A stretch of 64,000 nucleotides of DNA from Microbacterium oxydans (GCF_026559675.1 NZ_CP092891.1:2046001-2110000), one strand, 5' to 3'. Positions 36,935 to 45,740 are shown, counted from the first letter of the stretch. Numbers and translations: made by a program. The notes: generated by a model not told the origin, from the sequence alone.

Positions 36935-37300
36935 AGGCGAATGGGCCGACCTGTACGCCGGGTTCTGTTCCGGGGTTCTTCGCCCCTTCGACGGCCATCT
37001 CTCTCGGCGACACGTTGCCGTGGCACTCTAGCGGTCTACCCGAGGACTCGGCGAGCCGCGTCAACATCCTCTGTCTGACCTTGCTCCGGACGAGGTTTAC
37101 CTGGCGGGCCATGTCACCATGGCCCCCGGTGGTCTCTTACACCACCCTTTCACCCTTACCCCTTGCGGGGCGGTCTACTCTCTGTGGCACTTTCTCGCGG
37201 ATTGCTCCGGGTGGGCGTTACCCACCGTCCTGCCCTGAGGAGCCCGGACGTTCCTCGGTGCGGTTTCCCGCCACGCGACCGTCCAGTCGACCCATTCGCG
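36935..37300 (-). ncRNA. rnpB: RNase P RNA, bacterial type A
   Basis: Catalytic RNA of RNase P that trims tRNA 5' ends. On the minus strand the conserved blocks appear in order: GAGGAACGTCCGGGCTCC (P4 5' strand), AGAGAGTAGACCGCC, GGTAAGGGTGAAAGGGTG, GTAAGAGACCACC, and ACAGAACCCGGCGTACAGG near the 3' end. The ends pair as P1 (GCGAATGGG near 37300 with CCCATTCGC near 36937). Ends are accurate to a few bases. Several open frames across it are chance. Confidence 0.93.
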
Positions 37301-37337
37301 ACTCCAGTCTACGTTCTCCGGATGCCGCCACCCGCGG

Positions 37338-39038
37338 CTATTTCTCCGCCGACTCCGCGATGCGCAGGTCGAGGGGGACATCGATCGGGAAGGAGCCGAA
37401 CAGCCGCGTCGTCGCGGTGGCCGCCGCATCGCGGACCGCGGTGGCCGCCGCCTCCGCGTGCTCCTGCGGGACGTGCAGGATCACCTCGTCGTGCAGGAAG
37501 AACGCGAGGTGCGGAGAGCGGGCGAAAGGGCCGGACGCCTCCGCCGCCATGAAGACCTCCGGGATCTGCTGCAGCCGATGGCGGATCTCGGCGAGCCAGA
37601 TCAACGACCATTCCGCGGCGGTTCCCTGGACGACGAAGTTCCTCGTGAAGCGTCCCCAGTCGCGCGCTCGGCGCCGGGCGAGGGCCACGACCGCGGGGTC
37701 GGCGTCCGCGTCGGTCGCCTCCGCCTGCAGCCGCATCCACTCCGCCGAGGGTCGTGGCGAGGACCGGCCGAGCCAGGTGGAGACGATCCCGCCGTCCTCC
37801 CCCGTCCGCGCCGCTGCGTCGACGAGGGCCATCGCGCGCGGATAGACCTTCCGCAGCCGGGGCACCAGTCGCCCGCTGTCGCCGGTGGTCGCGCCGTACA
37901 TCGCGCCGAGGACCGCGTACTTCGCCTCCTCGCGGGTGGCGACGGCACCGGACGCGACGACGCCGGCGTAGAGGTCGCTCCCTCGCGCGGCACGGGCCAT
38001 CGCCTCGTCCGCCGCCATCGCGGCCAGCATCCGCGGCTCCAGCTGCGCCACGTCCGCCACGACCAGCGTCCAGCCCGGATCCGCGCGGACCGCGGGGCGG
38101 AGACTGCGCGGCAGCTGCAGGGCCCCTCCTCCCGCCGAGGCCCAGCGCCCCGTCACCACGCCCCCGGGGATATAGACGGGACGGAACCGGCGGTCGTGCA
38201 CCCACTCGGCGAGCCAGCCCCAGCCGTTGGCGCTGAGCAGCCGGGAGAGCTTCTTGTAGGCGAGGAGGGGCTCCACGACCGGGTGGTCGTGCTCCGCCAG
38301 CTCCCAGCGGCTCGTCGACTCCACGTGCACCCCGACCCGATGCAGGGCGCGGAGCAGCTTCGGCTGGCTGTCGAGGTGCAGCGTGGCATCGCCCAGGAGC
38401 TCTCGGACCCGATCCCCGACCTCGACCATGCGACTCGGGAGCCCTCCCGCGACGGGGCGGGTGCCGAGCGTCTCGGTGAGGATCGCATCGTGCACGCCCT
38501 CGTCCCACGGCAGCCCGGCGACGCGCATCTCCTCGGCGATGAGGCCACCGGCGGACTCGGCGGCGCAGAGCAGCGTGAGCCGGCCGTCGGCCGCATCCGC
38601 GATCACCCGGCGCTGGGAGCGGTACTGGTCCAGCGCCGCGGCGATCGCGTCGTCGCCGCCCTCGTCATCGAACACGTCGAAGAGCGAGGGGGCTGCGGCC
38701 GTGGGCTCACGTCGTTCCCAGTCCGCCGTGGCCGCGAGCGGAATCGGCACCGTCGCGGTGTCGCGAAGGATCGCATGGCACAGCACCAGATCGTGGCTGC
38801 GGCCGATGCGCACGCCGTCGAGGAGCAGTGAGGCGTAGATCTCCGCGGCCGAGCGGATGATCCACCTCGGCGCGTCGGAGGCCTCGTTCTCGGCGACCCA
38901 CGCGGCGAGCTCACCCGCGCGTAGAGGCGTACGACTCCGCTCCTCGTCGTCGCTGCCGAGCTCGATCGCGACGTAGTCCTGCGGGCCGACCGAGATCAGC
39001 GCGATGCGTCGTTCGGCGCCCGACGCGGGCGTCGTCAT
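37338..39038 (-). CDS. DNA polymerase I-like protein (3'-5' exonuclease/polymerase family, short)
   Basis: 566 residues. The N-terminal 180 residues are an exonuclease-like domain without clear catalytic acids; the rest is a family A polymerase. Motif A is VVADVAQLEPRML (normally DxSQIELR), motif B is in the KYAVLGAMYGATTGDSGRL region, and motif C is FFLHDEVILH. Length is well short of full PolA (about 880), with no 5'-nuclease domain. Such short actinobacterial enzymes accompany a normal polA. Weak promoter evidence. Role may be in repair. Confidence 0.8.
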   Translation of the reverse strand: MTTPASGAERRIALISVGPQDYVAIELGSDDEERSRTPLRAGELAAWVAENEASDAPRWIIRSAAEIYASLLLDGVRIGRSHDLVLCHAILRDTATVPIPLAATADWERREPTAAAPSLFDVFDDEGGDDAIAAALDQYRSQRRVIADAADGRLTLLCAAESAGGLIAEEMRVAGLPWDEGVHDAILTETLGTRPVAGGLPSRMVEVGDRVRELLGDATLHLDSQPKLLRALHRVGVHVESTSRWELAEHDHPVVEPLLAYKKLSRLLSANGWGWLAEWVHDRRFRPVYIPGGVVTGRWASAGGGALQLPRSLRPAVRADPGWTLVVADVAQLEPRMLAAMAADEAMARAARGSDLYAGVVASGAVATREEAKYAVLGAMYGATTGDSGRLVPRLRKVYPRAMALVDAAARTGEDGGIVSTWLGRSSPRPSAEWMRLQAEATDADADPAVVALARRRARDWGRFTRNFVVQGTAAEWSLIWLAEIRHRLQQIPEVFMAAEASGPFARSPHLAFFLHDEVILHVPQEHAEAAATAVRDAAATATTRLFGSFPIDVPLDLRIAESAEK

Positions 39039-39060
39039 GGTCGGCGGTCGCGGGAACCGC

Positions 39061-39795
39061 TCATGCGAGCCCGGACTCCTCGGTGCGCACGAGGATGCAG
39101 CCGCACTCGGGGCACGAGACCACGAGCTCGTCCGGAGCGCGGCGGATGTCGTTCAGGTCGGTGCTGGGGAGCAGGATGCGGCAGCCCTCGCAGGTGCCAC
39201 GGGTGAGGAGCGCCGCGCCGGCGCTGTTCGCGGCCCGTCGCGAGTACTCGGCCAGCAGTTCCGGCGCCACGCTCTCGGCGACGGCGGCACGATCGCGGGC
39301 GAGCTGTGCACCGAGCTCGGTCGCCGCGGCGACATCGGCCTTGGCCTGCGCGGTGAGCGACGAGCCCTCCGCGGTCGTGGTGTCGAGGAGCGCCTGCTGT
39401 GCGGCGAGGGCGGCCTCTGCCTCTTCGAGTCGACCCATGACGTCGAGCTCGGCGTCTTCCAGATCGCTCTGTCGCCGGGCGAGGCTCGCGAGCTCGTGCT
39501 CGAGCGCCTGCGCGTCCTTCGAGTTCGTCGATGCGGCGAGCCGCTCGGCGTCTCGGTTGCGACGCGCCTCGACGACCGCGACGTCCGATTCCAGTCGCTT
39601 CAGCTCGGCGCGCACGTCGTCACGGGTGCCGGCGAGCGTCGTCAGCTCGCGGAGCTGCTCCTGGCGGATGGCGACGAGTTCGGTGATCCGCCCCGCCTGG
39701 CTCGGCTTCGTGCGGGCGCGCTCGGCCTGCGCGATGCGCCGGTCGAGGTCGGCGATGTCGAGCAGGGTGCGCTGGTTCTCGGGGCTGGCGTTCAC
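39061..39795 (-). CDS. Coiled-coil protein with C-terminal C4 zinc ribbon
   Basis: 244 residues: a long coiled coil (about 10-175) then a zinc ribbon with CEGCRILL and CPECGCIL. This is the CT398-like family, present in most actinobacteria, often beside a Nif3-like gene which is absent here. Proposed roles involve RNA or protein assembly; none is established. GTG 39795 lies 7 nt after TAGATT, so leaderless. The next gene downstream starts 22 nt away on the same strand. Confidence 0.82.
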   Translation of the reverse strand: MNASPENQRTLLDIADLDRRIAQAERARTKPSQAGRITELVAIRQEQLRELTTLAGTRDDVRAELKRLESDVAVVEARRNRDAERLAASTNSKDAQALEHELASLARRQSDLEDAELDVMGRLEEAEAALAAQQALLDTTTAEGSSLTAQAKADVAAATELGAQLARDRAAVAESVAPELLAEYSRRAANSAGAALLTRGTCEGCRILLPSTDLNDIRRAPDELVVSCPECGCILVRTEESGLA

Positions 39796-39802
39796 GCTCT
39801 CA

Positions 39803-39808
39803 AATCTA
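39803..39808 (-). promoter_or_regulatory. -10 box of the zinc ribbon gene (leaderless)
   Basis: TAGATT on the minus strand, 7 nt before GTG 39795. Confidence 0.5.
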
Positions 39809-39831
39809 GTCGCTGCGGCGACGTCCGCCCA

Positions 39832-40236
39832 TCAGGTCACATCGCCGTCGACGTAGTACCACTGACGCTCCTCACGGACGAAGCGGCTGCGCTCGTGCAG
39901 CGAGCCGCGGTCCGCACCCTGGCGCCAGAACGCCTCGAACTCCACGACGCCCTCACGGTCGAAGGGGCCACCGGCCACCCGGTCGATGATGAGCAGCCGT
40001 CGCCACTGCAGCTCCGGTTCGACCTCGACCGTCGCGGGACGGGTCGTCGCGTGCCACGTGCGCCGGAGATAATCGGCGTCCTCGAGCGCGAACGCCGTGT
40101 AGCGGGAGCGCATCAGTCGCTCGGCGGTCGGAGCCGGCGCCCCCTGGAGCAGCGGACCGCAGCAGTCGCCGAACACATCACCCGACGAGCAGGGGCACCG
40201 CGCCGCGTCCTCGATCACGACGTCATCTTGCGCCAT
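39832..40236 (-). CDS. YchJ family protein (SEC-C motif)
   Basis: 134-residue UPF0225/YchJ-like protein. CPCSSGDVFGDCCGPLLQG is the N-terminal zinc-binding motif, followed by an NTF2-like domain (RLMRSRYTAFALEDADYL, FEAFWRQ, LHERSRFVRE). ATG 40236 was chosen for GAGAGGTGG just upstream; an ATG at 40251 is possible. Function unknown; the fold suggests binding to a partner protein. Confidence 0.82.
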   Translation of the reverse strand: MAQDDVVIEDAARCPCSSGDVFGDCCGPLLQGAPAPTAERLMRSRYTAFALEDADYLRRTWHATTRPATVEVEPELQWRRLLIIDRVAGGPFDREGVVEFEAFWRQGADRGSLHERSRFVREERQWYYVDGDVT

Positions 40237-40297
40237 GTCCACCTCTCGCATCACACCCTCAGCGTACGCTCGAGGAAAAGCCAACGAAGGAGCCCCT

Positions 40298-41146
40298 GTG
40301 ACCGCTCAGCCCGTCGTCCCCACCTTCACCGCCCACAACGGATTCGCGCTGCCGGCGATCGGCCTCGGCACGTATGCGCTCAACGGCGATGCCGGAGCCG
40401 ACGCGGTCGCCGGGGGCATCGGCGCCGGGTACCGCCTCATCGACACCGCTTTCAACTACGAGAACGAGGGATCGGTCGGACGCGGGGTCGCGGCGTCCGA
40501 CGTCGACCGCGCGGAGATCATCGTCACCACGAAGCTGCCCGGGCGGCATCACCCGTCGGAGAAGGCGCGCACCAGCATCGAGGAGAGCCGCTCGCGTCTC
40601 GGCCTCGACGCGACGGACCTGCACCTCATCCACTGGCCGAACCCCAGCCAGGACGAGTACGTCCAGGCCTGGGCCGCTCTCGTCGACGCGCAGGCGCGCG
40701 GGGTCGTCCGGCAGATCGGCGTCTCGAACTTCCTGCCGGAGCACCTGGAGCGCATCGAGCACGAGACCGGTGTCCGTCCCGTCGTCAACCAGATCGAGGT
40801 GCACCCGTACTTCCCGCAGGAGGAGCAGATCGCGTACCACCGCGAACACGGCATCCTCACCGAGGCGTGGAGTCCCCTCGGACGCGCTCGCGAGCTCCTG
40901 GACGAGGCCGTGATCCGCGAGGTCGCCGCCGCGCACGACATCACCGCCGCGCAGACGGTGCTCGCCTGGCACGTCGCCCGCGGCGCCGTGTCGATCCCCA
41001 AGGCATCGTCCCTCGAGCATCAGGTGGCGAACCTGGCGGCGGCGGAGATCGTGCTCGACGACGCCGAGGTGGCGGCGATCACCGCGCTCGGGCGTGCCGA
41101 CGGACGCCTCTTCGGCGCGGACCCGCGGACGCACGAGGAGTCCTGA
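40298..41146 (+). CDS. Aldo/keto reductase
   Basis: 282-residue NADPH-dependent reductase. The catalytic tetrad is D (RLIDTAFNYENE), Y (same segment), K (VTTKLPGRHH) and H (LHLIHWP). GVSNFLPEHLE, NQIEVHPYFPQEEQ and SIPKASS (cofactor) are typical. GTG at 40298 with AAGGAG 5 nt upstream; TACGCT at 40264-40269 is a likely -10. Probably reduces small aldehydes or keto compounds. Convergent with the HTH regulator gene, 12 bp apart. Confidence 0.87.
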   Translation: MTAQPVVPTFTAHNGFALPAIGLGTYALNGDAGADAVAGGIGAGYRLIDTAFNYENEGSVGRGVAASDVDRAEIIVTTKLPGRHHPSEKARTSIEESRSRLGLDATDLHLIHWPNPSQDEYVQAWAALVDAQARGVVRQIGVSNFLPEHLERIEHETGVRPVVNQIEVHPYFPQEEQIAYHREHGILTEAWSPLGRARELLDEAVIREVAAAHDITAAQTVLAWHVARGAVSIPKASSLEHQVANLAAAEIVLDDAEVAAITALGRADGRLFGADPRTHEES

Positions 41147-41158
41147 CCGGCACCGCGG

Positions 41159-41995
41159 TCAGACGTTCTGCGTGCCCAGCACCCGCAGGAACTCGAGCTT
41201 GCTCGCCGCCTCGCTGCCGGGCGCCGCGGTCAGCACGATCAGCGCCTGGGACTCGTCCTCGGTGAACAGCGCCTGGCAGTCGACCTCGATCTCGCCCAGC
41301 TCGGGGTGCACCATCACCTTGTGCTGCTCGAACCGGCGGCTCACCTCGTGCGCGTCCCAGAGCTCCACGAACTCCGGGCTGCGGGCCGACAGCTCGGCGA
41401 CGATCTCCCCGGCCCTCGAACGCGCACCCATCACCCCGTGGGCGGCGCGCAACGATGCGACGAGCGCGCGCGACTGCCGGGGATGATCCACCTCGCGGTA
41501 GCGACGACGTTCGAGCTCGGGATGGGCGAACCAGCGGTAGATGCCGCTGCGATCGAGTCCCGTGAGCCCGCCCGCATCGCCGATCAGCGTCCGCGAGGCG
41601 TCGTTCTGCACGAGCACCTCGTCGAGGACGGACACCACGAACGCCGGTGTGTCATGCAGACGGTCGAGCACTCGGAGGATGCCGGGTCGCACATAGTCGG
41701 TCACATGCGCCCGGTCGGGGGCACTGTGTCCGCAGAGTCGGAACAGGTAGTCCCGCTCGTCCTCGGTCAGCCGCAGCGCACGGGCCAGTGCGGCGAGGAT
41801 CTGCACGCTCGGCTGCGGACCCCGCCGCTGCTCCAGACGCGTGTAGTAGTCGGTCGACATCGTGGCCAGCTGCGCGACCTCCTCGCGGCGCAACCCCGCC
41901 GTGCGACGCCGCGGCCCCGTCGACAGGCCGACGTCGGCGGGCGTCAGGGCTTCGCGTCGACGAAGGAGGAATTCGGCCAGTGCATCACGGTCCAC
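41159..41995 (-). CDS. HTH transcriptional regulator, MmyB-like ligand domain
   Basis: 278 residues. N-terminal XRE-type HTH (GLRREEVAQLATMSTDYYTRLEQ) followed by a MmyB-like PAS-fold ligand domain (YVRPGILRVLDRL, FVVSVLDEVLVQND, FEQHKVMVHPELGEIEVD). These proteins often bind fatty acids or small hydrophobics and control an adjacent dehydrogenase. GTG 41995 was chosen because GATACT lies 6 nt upstream and VDRDALAEFL is the usual family start; ATG 42019 is an alternative. Divergent from an SDR gene across a 100-bp gap holding a 9-bp inverted repeat. Confidence 0.82.
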   Translation of the reverse strand: MDRDALAEFLLRRREALTPADVGLSTGPRRRTAGLRREEVAQLATMSTDYYTRLEQRRGPQPSVQILAALARALRLTEDERDYLFRLCGHSAPDRAHVTDYVRPGILRVLDRLHDTPAFVVSVLDEVLVQNDASRTLIGDAGGLTGLDRSGIYRWFAHPELERRRYREVDHPRQSRALVASLRAAHGVMGARSRAGEIVAELSARSPEFVELWDAHEVSRRFEQHKVMVHPELGEIEVDCQALFTEDESQALIVLTAAPGSEAASKLEFLRVLGTQNV

Positions 41996-42025
41996 CTCTG
42001 AAGTATCCCCCGGCGGCATGATCCG

Positions 42026-42050
42026 ATCCAGGGACCGCCGATCCCTGGAT
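42026..42050. promoter_or_regulatory. Likely operator of the HTH regulator
   Basis: Perfect inverted repeat ATCCAGGGA-n7-TCCCTGGAT between the divergent HTH and SDR genes, 31-55 bp from the regulator start and 46-70 bp from the SDR start. Confidence 0.6.
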
Positions 42051-42095
42051 GACCGCTCTCTGGAGGGCGCTCGGCGACGCTCGGATGCTGGATGC

Positions 42096-42860
42096 ATGGA
42101 CATCAGCGGAAACACCATCTTCATCCCCGGCGCGACCAGCGGCATCGGTCTCGCCCTCGCTCTGCGCCTGCACGAACGCGACAACACCGTCATCGTGGGC
42201 GGGCGCCGACAGGACCGGCTCACCTCGATCGCCGCGGAGCACCCCGGCATCCACACGGTCCGGATCGACACGACGGATGCCGGCAGCATCGCCGAGGCCT
42301 CCCGGGCCGTGCTCGCCGCGCATCCTGCACTCAACGTGCTCATCACGATGGCCGGCGTCATGCGCGCCGAGGACTGGACCACGCCCTCCGGATTCCTGGA
42401 GACCGCGGAGGAGACGGTCACCACCAACGTCCTCGGCCCGATCCGCCTCATCGCCGCGTTCATCGACCACCTGCGTGCGCAGCAGGACGCGACGATCATG
42501 ACCGTGTCTTCGGGGCTCGCCTTCGCCCCGCTGCGCGTGACGCCCACGTACAACGCCAGCAAGGCCGCGATCCACATGCTGAGCGAGTCGCTGCGGCTGC
42601 AGCTCGCGGGGACGAGCGTCTCGGTGCTCGAGCTCGAGCCGCCGGCAGTCCGCACGCCCCTCATGCCGGGTCACGAGGACAACGAGGCGGCGATGCCGCT
42701 GGACGAGTTCATCGACGAGGTGACGGCACTGATCGAGTCGCAGCCCGACGCCACCGAGATCCAGGTCGAGCGGGTGAAGTTCCTCCGCTACGGCGAGGCG
42801 CGGGGCGACTACGACCAGGTCGTCGCGACGCTGAACCGGACCGACCCGCACGGACGGTGA
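42096..42860 (+). CDS. Short-chain dehydrogenase/reductase, DltE-like
   Basis: 254-residue SDR. The cofactor loop is IPGATSGIGLALAL, NVLITMAGVM is the NNAG-equivalent, and the active site is S in VSSGLAF and YNASK. The absence of a glycine-rich TGxxxGIG first residue (P in place of T) and the RVTPTY segment resemble DltE-like and oxidoreductase groups. Probably controlled by the divergent HTH regulator. Substrate unknown. No ribosome site is obvious before the ATG. Confidence 0.82.
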   Translation: MDISGNTIFIPGATSGIGLALALRLHERDNTVIVGGRRQDRLTSIAAEHPGIHTVRIDTTDAGSIAEASRAVLAAHPALNVLITMAGVMRAEDWTTPSGFLETAEETVTTNVLGPIRLIAAFIDHLRAQQDATIMTVSSGLAFAPLRVTPTYNASKAAIHMLSESLRLQLAGTSVSVLELEPPAVRTPLMPGHEDNEAAMPLDEFIDEVTALIESQPDATEIQVERVKFLRYGEARGDYDQVVATLNRTDPHGR

Positions 42861-42864
42861 GGGC

Positions 42865-42894
42865 GAGGGGCGCCGGTTCGCGCCGGCGTCCCTC
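42865..42894. terminator. Bidirectional terminator between SDR and ldh
   Basis: 12-bp stem (GAGGGGCGCCGG, one G-U pair) with a 6-nt loop between convergent genes; the ldh stop codon lies at its right edge. Confidence 0.7.
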
Positions 42895-43846
42895 AGCGGC
42901 GCAGGTCGGCCGCGGCCGCCTGCAGCGCATCCGCGGACTGACGGAGCAGCCCGAGCTCGTGGTCCGAGAACGACGTGTTCCGGATCGGCACGGCACCCTT
43001 CGCGCTCACGATCGACGGCACGGAGAGGGCGACGCCGTCGAGCCCGTGGAAGTCGCGCAGCACCGTGCTCACCGGCATCACGGCGTGCTCATCGCGCAGG
43101 ATCGCCTCGACGATGCGTGCACTCGAGAGTCCGATCGCGTAGTTGGTGGCGCCCTTGCCCAGGATGACCTTGTAGGCGGCGTCGCGCACGTCGACCGCGA
43201 TCTCCTGCAGCTCCTCCATCGTGAAGCGCGGGTGGTCGGGCGTCTCCCACTCCAGGATCGGCACCGTGCCGATGGTCGCACGAGACCAGAGCGGGAACTC
43301 GGTGTCGCCGTGCTCGCCGATGATGTGGGCGTGCACGCTGGCCGTCGACACACCCGCGCGCTGCCCGAGCTTCCAGCGCAGCCGCGACGTGTCGAGCACG
43401 GTACCCGACGCGAAGATCCGCTCCGGAGGAAGCCCGGTCTCCTCCTGGGCGATGACCGTGAGCACGTCGCAGGGGTTCGTCACGATCACGTAGACCGCGT
43501 TCGGGGCGACCGCGAGCAGGTCGGGCATCATGCGGCGGATGATCCCTGCGTTGACCTCGGCGAGCTCGATGCGGGTCTGTCCGGGCTTCTGCTTCGCACC
43601 GGCGGTGATGACCACGACGTGCGAACCGGCCGCCACCGAGATGTCGCTGCCGCCGATGATGTCGCTGGACCCGGTGAACTGCGTACCGTGGGCGAGGTCG
43701 AGCACCTCGGCCTCCACCTTCTCGGTCGCGATGTCGTAGAGCGCGACATGACGAGCCGATCCGCGGATGAGCGCGGCGTACGCGACGCTCGACCCCACGC
43801 TTCCCGCTCCGACGACGGTGAGCTTCGAGTTCTCGATGATCTCCAT
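42893..43846 (-). CDS. ldh: L-lactate dehydrogenase
   Basis: 317-residue NAD-dependent LDH. The cofactor site is VVGAGSVGSSVAYAAL, followed by the DIA acidic residue; the mobile loop AGAKQKPGQTRIEL has the substrate-discriminating Q; VTNPCDVLT and the catalytic histidine in IGEHGDTEFPLWS are present. The Q in the loop favours lactate over malate. Interconverts pyruvate and lactate in the cytoplasm. CAGACT lies 6 nt before the ATG, and a tandem 20-bp repeat lies directly upstream, overlapping it. Confidence 0.93.
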   Translation of the reverse strand: MEIIENSKLTVVGAGSVGSSVAYAALIRGSARHVALYDIATEKVEAEVLDLAHGTQFTGSSDIIGGSDISVAAGSHVVVITAGAKQKPGQTRIELAEVNAGIIRRMMPDLLAVAPNAVYVIVTNPCDVLTVIAQEETGLPPERIFASGTVLDTSRLRWKLGQRAGVSTASVHAHIIGEHGDTEFPLWSRATIGTVPILEWETPDHPRFTMEELQEIAVDVRDAAYKVILGKGATNYAIGLSSARIVEAILRDEHAVMPVSTVLRDFHGLDGVALSVPSIVSAKGAVPIRNTSFSDHELGLLRQSADALQAAAADLRR

Positions 43847-43854
43847 GCGCTCAG

Positions 43855-43894
43855 TCTGGCAGTGGAGGGTGCCGTCTGGCAGTGCAGGGTGCCG
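43855..43894. repeat. Tandem 20-bp direct repeat at the ldh promoter
   Basis: Two copies (43855-43874, 43875-43894) differing at one base, TCTGGCAGTGSAGGGTGCCG. The period is two helical turns. The copy nearer the gene ends inside the predicted -10 (CAGACT), so binding there would block transcription. Confidence 0.75.
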
Positions 43895-43941
43895 ATCCGG
43901 GAGGGGCGCCGCCGGAACGGTCACGTGCAGAAGCAGCGACG

Positions 43942-44829
43942 TCAGAGCGCCGCGTCGACGGCCTCGGCGGCGGTCCGGTGGGTGAAGCGGAATCCCGTGC
44001 GCTCCAGCACCTGCGGGCGCACGTCGGCGTCCGGGAGGAGCAGCGATTCCGCCGCATCGCCGAGCGCGAACCGCAGCGCCCAGGAAGGGACCGGGAGCCA
44101 GAACGGGCGGTGCATCCGCGCGGCGAGCGCGCGACCGATGTCGTTCGCGGAAGCCGGGGTGGGACCGGTGAGGTTCACCGGTCCGGCGACCTTCGCGTCG
44201 ATGATGTGCCGGATCGCCGCGACCTCGTCGTCGAGGGAGATCCACGGCCAGACCTGCGTGCCGCGTCCGAGCGGCCCGGAGACTCCGAAACGCGTGAGCT
44301 GCACGAGGGGCTTGAGCACCCCGCGGCGGTGGATGACGGGAGCGGTGCGGAGCAGCGCGACCCGGGTGTGGTCTTCGGCCCGTCGCGCCTCGGCCTCCCA
44401 CCGCACCGTGAGATCGGCGAGGAACGTCTCCCCGGCTGCGGAGTCCTCCGTGAGGACCTCCCCCGGCGCGGAGCCGTAGTAGCCGACCGCTGATGCCGAG
44501 ACGAGGGCGGGCGCGTCGGCACGCAGCGCCCGCAGCGCGGTGGTGAGCGTGCGCGTGGCCTGCAGGCGGGAGTCGATGAGCTCGCGCCGGTAGCCACGCG
44601 TCCAGGGCAGTCGTCCGACGCTGGCACCGCCGAGGGCGACGACGGCTTCCGCTCCCGCCAGCACCTCGGGATCGAGCGGGCTCTCCCCCGGCTCCCACTG
44701 CGCCTCGTCCTCCGACTGCGGGGCGCGACGCACGAGCGTGGTGACCTCGACGCCGTCGGCGCGGAGGCTGTCGGCGAGTGCGGATCCGATCAGCCCGGAT
44801 GCCCCGCTGATGACGACGCGTCCCGTCAT
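43942..44829 (-). CDS. TIGR01777 family epimerase-like protein
   Basis: 295-residue atypical SDR of the YfcH/SulA-like group. VVISGASGLIGSALADSL binds the cofactor, ALVSASAVGYYG replaces the usual Ser-Tyr-Lys site, and the C-terminal DUF1731 segment (PVPSWALRFALGDAAESLLLPDADVRPQVLERTGFRF split) ends the protein. Function unknown; a cell-division role is proposed for some members but not proven. GGAGCAGGAGC lies ahead of the ATG. Confidence 0.83.
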   Translation of the reverse strand: MTGRVVISGASGLIGSALADSLRADGVEVTTLVRRAPQSEDEAQWEPGESPLDPEVLAGAEAVVALGGASVGRLPWTRGYRRELIDSRLQATRTLTTALRALRADAPALVSASAVGYYGSAPGEVLTEDSAAGETFLADLTVRWEAEARRAEDHTRVALLRTAPVIHRRGVLKPLVQLTRFGVSGPLGRGTQVWPWISLDDEVAAIRHIIDAKVAGPVNLTGPTPASANDIGRALAARMHRPFWLPVPSWALRFALGDAAESLLLPDADVRPQVLERTGFRFTHRTAAEAVDAAL

Positions 44830-44966
44830 GTGCCCGCTCCTGCTCCTCGATGAACGACTCGTTGTGCAGGCACCACGCTACGCCCCGAGGGGAGCGATCC
44901 GGGCTCATCCTCCCGGGCGGTCGCCGTCGCCGCACGTGAGCTCTTCCCCTGCTCGCGTGCTCCCGT

Positions 44967-44972
44967 TACTGT
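44967..44972 (+). promoter_or_regulatory. -10 box for the 103-residue membrane protein (leaderless)
   Basis: TACTGT followed by 7 nt and GTG at 44980. Confidence 0.5.
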
Positions 44973-44979
44973 CGTACGC

Positions 44980-45291
44980 GTGAGCAGCCCCCGAGGAGAC
45001 ACGACGACCGTGACCGTCGCCCGCCCCGTCGACGGCACGGCCATCGTCAGCTTCGTGCTGAGCCTCGCGGCGGCCGCGACGACGTGGGTCTGGGGACTGT
45101 CGGTCCTCCTCGCCGTCGGCGCTCTCGCAGGTTCGCTCCTCTCACGGAGGTCGCTCCGAAGGGATCCGCTCCTTCGCGGGACCGCCCTCAGCCTCGCCGC
45201 GTTCCTCATCGCGGTCGGAGTGCTGATCGTCACGCTCAGCCCTTCGCTGCTGTCGCTCTTCCTCTTCACGCTCGCTCCTCCGCCACAGTAG
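44980..45291 (+). CDS. Small membrane protein (DUF4190-like)
   Basis: 103 residues with two or three hydrophobic helices (about 20-45, 48-62, 70-95) separated by a basic loop (SRRSLRRDPLLRG). The pattern resembles DUF4190-type proteins but is too short to assign. GTG 44980 is supported only by the -10 box 7 nt ahead. Confidence 0.55.
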   Translation: MSSPRGDTTTVTVARPVDGTAIVSFVLSLAAAATTWVWGLSVLLAVGALAGSLLSRRSLRRDPLLRGTALSLAAFLIAVGVLIVTLSPSLLSLFLFTLAPPPQ

Positions 45292-45364
45292 GCACACCAG
45301 CCCGGCGTCACGTGTCCCCTCGCGTCGGACGGGACATCGCGCTGCGGTTCGGTGCTGCACCGCA

Positions 45365-45370
45365 TAGGAT
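45365..45370 (+). promoter_or_regulatory. -10 box for the 96-residue membrane protein (leaderless)
   Basis: TAGGAT followed by 7 nt and GTG at 45378. Confidence 0.5.
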
Positions 45371-45377
45371 CGGCGAC

Positions 45378-45668
45378 GTGTCCTCCGCACTCTTCCACGC
45401 CGGTCAGCGGCACCCGCCGCGCACAGCAGCACGACGCCTGCTCTGGAGCATCGTGACCCTCCTGCCGCTGGGCGCGATCGCCGCCTGCCTCACGGTCGGC
45501 GCCGTCCTCGGATGGACCGGCGAAGTGAGCATGACGGACGCGGACCGCCTCTGGCTCACCGTGTTCGCTGCCATCTTCGATCTCGTCTTCGTGCTGACGC
45601 TCGTCGTCGGCACGATACGCGTGACCCGACAGTTCGCACAGGAGCGGTCGACCACGCCCTCGTCCTGA
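45378..45668 (+). CDS. Small two-helix membrane protein
   Basis: 96 residues with two helices (about 24-45 and 58-80) and a basic N-terminus. No recognised family. The start GTG 45378 is set by TAGGAT 7 nt upstream; the open frame runs further upstream through the previous gene but out of its frame. Confidence 0.55.
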   Translation: MSSALFHAGQRHPPRTAARRLLWSIVTLLPLGAIAACLTVGAVLGWTGEVSMTDADRLWLTVFAAIFDLVFVLTLVVGTIRVTRQFAQERSTTPSS

Positions 45669-45727
45669 CGGTGACGCCGCACCCATCGATGGGCCGTCGG
45701 CGCTGCCGCAGAGCGTGAACGGGCCGA

Positions 45728-45733
45728 TACCCT
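45728..45733 (+). promoter_or_regulatory. -10 box for the 150-residue membrane protein (leaderless)
   Basis: TACCCT followed by 7 nt and ATG at 45741. Confidence 0.5.
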
Positions 45734-45740
45734 CGGGGAT

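Noticed and set aside
36940..37300. Open frames on both strands over the rnpB region
   Set aside because: The conserved RNase P RNA blocks explain the sequence.
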